DNA from: an uncultured bacterium
GTDB lineage: Bacteria; Vulcanimicrobiota; Xenobia; Xenobiales; Xenobiaceae
Direction of reading: 5' to 3'
DNA: 45,679 nucleotides
Assembly: GCA_934621605.1 (NCBI GenBank)
Contig: CAKTUZ010000023.1
Span: forward strand, 1 to 45,679
A program made the position numbers and the translations under genes. Every line of letters starts with the position of its first letter. Positions within the stretch are counted from its first letter, which is position 1. This document shows positions 43,246 to 45,679 of this stretch, one piece after another. The notes under the pieces were generated by a model that was not told the DNA's origin, made no database searches, and saw only the letters and a program-made list of their open reading frames with translations.

Positions 43246-45093
43246 ATGATTAGAACTTTAGATCTGGAACTTATCCGCGGAGTAGGTCTTTCTATACTTT
43301 TAGCTGCAGTTTGCTATTATTGTTTTACTTGGTTTTGCTATCGCTATAAAACTAAAGTTCATCTGATAAAAACTTTGCAAGAACGCTGGCGTCCTTTTTT
43401 GCTTATTGTCGGCTTTTTGATTCCTACTCTCAACTCTTGTTATTGTATAAGTTCTTTATCAAGATTATACGAAGAGTGCTACACTGCTCTGCTGCTAGTT
43501 TTAGTGGCCATGGGCGGTGAAGTTTTACTTAGTGTTTTAGAGCGCATCAATATCAGCTTAAAAGTACCCAAAACTATTTGGAATGTCTCTTTTTATATTT
43601 TAAGATTTATTCTCTATTTTTTGTTAGTCAATGTTGCTTACCGCAATATGCTGCAACAAGAAATTATCGAAGGCGGTTTTTTTGTAGCTTCCTGTTATAC
43701 TGTTGCTGTTTATATGGTCTTAAAATTTGTCTATAACTTTGTCTTTGAAGATATTGATTTTAAAAATGATATACTTAAAGCGGTTATGGCCAAAATCAAG
43801 ACGCCTTGTTATGTTTTGATTTGCATACTTGCAGCTATGTATGCTTGGACTTGGGCTCCCAATAAATTTAAGCAAATTATTGATTTAATTCGCTATTTAG
43901 ATATAGCTTTGGCTATAGATTTATGTACCATATTTATCGAATCGTTTTTTCTGCTATTTTTTGATTACTATCTCATTAAAGTAAAATCAATAGTAATTTC
44001 CAAACTGATTCAGGACTTGAGCCGTTTAATAGCTTACGTGATTTTAATTCTGGTAGTTTTATCGACGGCTTTTAATATTAATTTATCTTCTCTGTTAGTT
44101 GGTTCGACAGTAATTTCTGTCATTGTTGGTTTAGCTTTACAAGAGAGCATGGGCAACTTTGTGGCCGGTATATTGCTCGATTTCGCTCAACCTTATAAAA
44201 CCGGCGATTATATTGAAGTGGCTGGTTTGTCGGGAACTGTCGAGAGCATAGACTGGCGCTCTACTGTATTGCGCTTACTTAGTGGAGAATGTAATATAGT
44301 ACCCAATTCTATAGTAGCTAAATCGACTGTAAAGAACTATTCTTCGCCTACTTCACGTCAGGCTCGAACTTTTGAAATAGGTATAGCTTACGAACATTCT
44401 CCGTCTTTGGTACGTCGCGTATTATTGCAAGCTATCGATGCCGTCCCTGATGTATTAAAAGATCCCAAACCTATAGTTTGGTTGGTAAATTTTGCTGATT
44501 CCAGTATGAACTATAAAGTTAATTATTGGATTGCAGACTTCGGTCAAGGTTTAACTATCGATTCCAAAGTACGTGAGTCAATGTGGTATTATTTGAATCG
44601 TGAAAAAATAAATATCCCTTTCCCTATCACCACCGTTTTGCATGATAATGGTAATAAGCCGGAAATTAATCAGATTATCAGAGATTTTTTGCGTAAATTG
44701 GATATTATGCAAAATTTACCGCCTGAATATATACAAGCTTGTGCCGATCATTCGCAAATAAAACTCTATGGCCCTGGTGAGTGTTTATATCCTAAAGACA
44801 GTTTGGGCAGTGATGATGTAGCTGCCATTGTAAAAAGTGGTCGTTTGCGTATGATTATGAAGTTAAAAGAAAACGAAAAGTCTGGCACTTCCCAGGTAGG
44901 AGAAGAAAAAGTTGTTATGTTGGCTCCCGGGGATATTTTCAGTGAAACTTTAGCCGATAGTCAACACTTTGAAACGATTGTAACAGTGGTGGAGGAGGCA
45001 GAATTGGTTACTTTTAATGCCGAACAATTTGTCAGACTGTCGCGTCAATTTCCTGAAGAAAACGCTATTATAGCCAAACATTTTGGTATGTAA
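43246..45093 (+). CDS. MscS-family mechanosensitive channel with cyclic-nucleotide-like C-terminal domain
   Basis: A 615-residue inner-membrane channel. Several N-terminal helices precede the MscS core: pore helix LVGSTVISVIVGLALQESMG, then NFVAGILLDFAQPYKTGDYI and the beta-domain with DWRSTVLRLLSG and IVPNSIVAKSTVKNYSSP. MscS proteins open under membrane tension and release solutes on osmotic downshock. Residues 490-615 form a cyclic-nucleotide-binding-like fold (YGPGECLYPKDS, MLAPGDIFSETLA). Its phosphate-binding cassette reads GDIFSETLADSQHFETIV and lacks the usual Pro-Arg, so classical cAMP or cGMP binding is doubtful. Fusions of MscS with such domains are known in cyanobacteria and others. 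It ends at a strong terminator. Confidence 0.9.
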   Translation: MIRTLDLELIRGVGLSILLAAVCYYCFTWFCYRYKTKVHLIKTLQERWRPFLLIVGFLIPTLNSCYCISSLSRLYEECYTALLLVLVAMGGEVLLSVLERINISLKVPKTIWNVSFYILRFILYFLLVNVAYRNMLQQEIIEGGFFVASCYTVAVYMVLKFVYNFVFEDIDFKNDILKAVMAKIKTPCYVLICILAAMYAWTWAPNKFKQIIDLIRYLDIALAIDLCTIFIESFFLLFFDYYLIKVKSIVISKLIQDLSRLIAYVILILVVLSTAFNINLSSLLVGSTVISVIVGLALQESMGNFVAGILLDFAQPYKTGDYIEVAGLSGTVESIDWRSTVLRLLSGECNIVPNSIVAKSTVKNYSSPTSRQARTFEIGIAYEHSPSLVRRVLLQAIDAVPDVLKDPKPIVWLVNFADSSMNYKVNYWIADFGQGLTIDSKVRESMWYYLNREKINIPFPITTVLHDNGNKPEINQIIRDFLRKLDIMQNLPPEYIQACADHSQIKLYGPGECLYPKDSLGSDDVAAIVKSGRLRMIMKLKENEKSGTSQVGEEKVVMLAPGDIFSETLADSQHFETIVTVVEEAELVTFNAEQFVRLSRQFPEENAIIAKHFGM

Positions 45094-45107
45094 GACATAA
45101 CGAAATC

Positions 45108-45148
45108 AGCGCTACCTACGTATAGTATAGGAAGCGCTTATTTTTTTG
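45108..45148 (+). terminator. Rho-independent terminator of the MscS gene
   Basis: AGCGCT (45108-45113) pairs with AGCGCT (45133-45138), extended inside by CCTA/TAGG, and is followed by a T-run. It sits 14 bases after the channel stop codon. Confidence 0.85.
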
Positions 45149-45679
45149 TTCTTTGCTTGTTTTTGGCTGTATAGTTGTTTATTTTAGCGATGCTGATAGT
45201 GCTCGTCCTGTCAGCGGCTCTTTCAGGCTTGAACTGACCTAGCGGCTAATGTTATGCGCCTTCCATCGCTACTGTCTCCGCCTGTAGGTTAAGAAATGTG
45301 CACTGCCCAGCGAGCGCAGCTATGCTGGGCCCTCATAAGTGCGTAACCTGCTTTCGCTTGAGTTTTTTTTCCGCTGTTGGCTGTCCCGTTTTTGCCCGCG
45401 ATCCTCCCGCTAAAATTTTCCTCTCGCTGTCAGCTGTTCCGTTCCGTAAGCGCCGCCAAGCGTACGCTGCCCGGCGAGCGCAGCTATGCTGGGCCCTCAT
45501 AAGCGCGTAACCTGCTTTCGCTTGAGTTCTTTTTCCGCTGTCGGCTGTCCCGTTTTGCTCGCGATCCTCCCGCCAAAATTCCTCTCCCGCCGTCAGCTGT
45601 TTCGTTCCGCCAGCTCCCCAGGCCGCCCCATACACGTATCCCACGCGACAAAAAGGCGGTGCGGCGGCGAAGTAATGCC
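45149..45679. other. Gene-poor, GC-rich right end of the window
   Basis: I see no supported gene here on either strand; the longest open frames are made only of the repeat and look like chance translation. No tRNA or rRNA signature was found. GC content is clearly higher than in the rest of the window. Most of the stretch after 45300 is the tandem repeat described separately; 45149-45300 holds nothing I can name. Confidence 0.6.
45303..45609. repeat. Nested tandem repeat with conserved hairpin
   Basis: Two similar units of about 143 bases start at 45303 and 45467 (period 164). Each opens with a hairpin: GCCCAGC (45305-45311) with GCTGGGC (45324-45330), and GCCCGGC (45469-45475) with GCTGGGC (45488-45494), where the changed base still pairs as G-U. 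Each unit also contains two copies of a CGCTGT-YR-GCTGTYCCGTT motif, near 45371, 45424, 45535 and 45588. Function unknown; a dispersed intergenic element or structured RNA is possible. Confidence 0.8.

Noticed and set aside
45149..45302. Possible integron-type recombination site (GTTATGCGC near 45250)
   Set aside because: The partner core site at the proper distance is missing and no integrase or cassette genes are near, so the match is chance.
45298..45644. Open frames of 70 and 103 codons on both strands at the right end
   Set aside because: They run through the tandem repeat, have no ribosome site, and encode the repeat twice with indels; they look like chance translation.
1..45679. CRISPR arrays, insertion sequences, tRNA or rRNA genes
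   Set aside because: I looked for regularly spaced direct repeats, transposase motifs, T-loop signatures and rRNA sequence and saw none.

Overview
The window comes from a double-membrane (diderm) bacterium of moderate GC content whose phylum I cannot fix. The outer membrane is shown by a complete TolC / adaptor / RND efflux operon and by two lipoproteins. Two neighbourhoods look Firmicutes-like: a stringent-response rel gene followed by dtd, and the zinc-ribbon form of rpmB next to thiamine genes including a thiN-type pyrophosphokinase. A PilX-like protein, DUF4013 membrane proteins and a MscS channel fused to a cyclic-nucleotide-type domain add to a mixed picture, so a deep-branching diderm lineage seems more likely than a proteobacterium. 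GTG and TTG starts are frequent. Most gene blocks end in a clear hairpin, several with weak U-tracts.

Left part (1-23017). A PilX-like fragment on the minus strand is followed by a secreted GH13 branching-type enzyme on the plus strand. A minus-strand operon runs from a site-2-type M50 protease through endonuclease III and an amidase to a metallo-beta-lactamase-fold hydrolase (7813 to 4029). Next, all on the minus strand, come an unrecognised 635-residue zinc-ribbon protein, an exported TPR protein, an AI-2E/PerM-type permease, biosynthetic arginine decarboxylase SpeA, an inositol-phosphatase-family enzyme, an S8 subtilase without a visible signal peptide, and adenosine deaminase. A plus-strand MarR-like regulator follows, and then a minus-strand pair of an exported M2/M3-type zinc peptidase and a proline-rich lipoprotein.

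Centre (23507-31856). This is the most striking part: three full-length RelA/SpoT homologues (RSH) in tandem, followed by dtd and a stand-alone receiver-domain protein. The first two copies keep the ppGpp-hydrolase (HD) residues but have lost several or nearly all synthetase residues. The third keeps the synthetase and has an HDxxEE variant in the hydrolase. All three carry an extra segment at the same place in the HD domain. This looks like a division of labour within one operon that makes and degrades the (p)ppGpp alarmone.

Right part (31871-45679). A minus-strand rpmB-thiT-thiN block has a good sigma70-type promoter and a leader hairpin. Two DUF4013-type membrane proteins follow, then the TolC/adaptor/RND operon, a membrane-anchored methyltransferase, and a MscS-type channel with a C-terminal cyclic-nucleotide-like domain that lacks the usual phosphate-binding arginine. 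The last 500 bases hold no recognisable gene. They are visibly richer in GC and contain a nested tandem repeat with a conserved hairpin.
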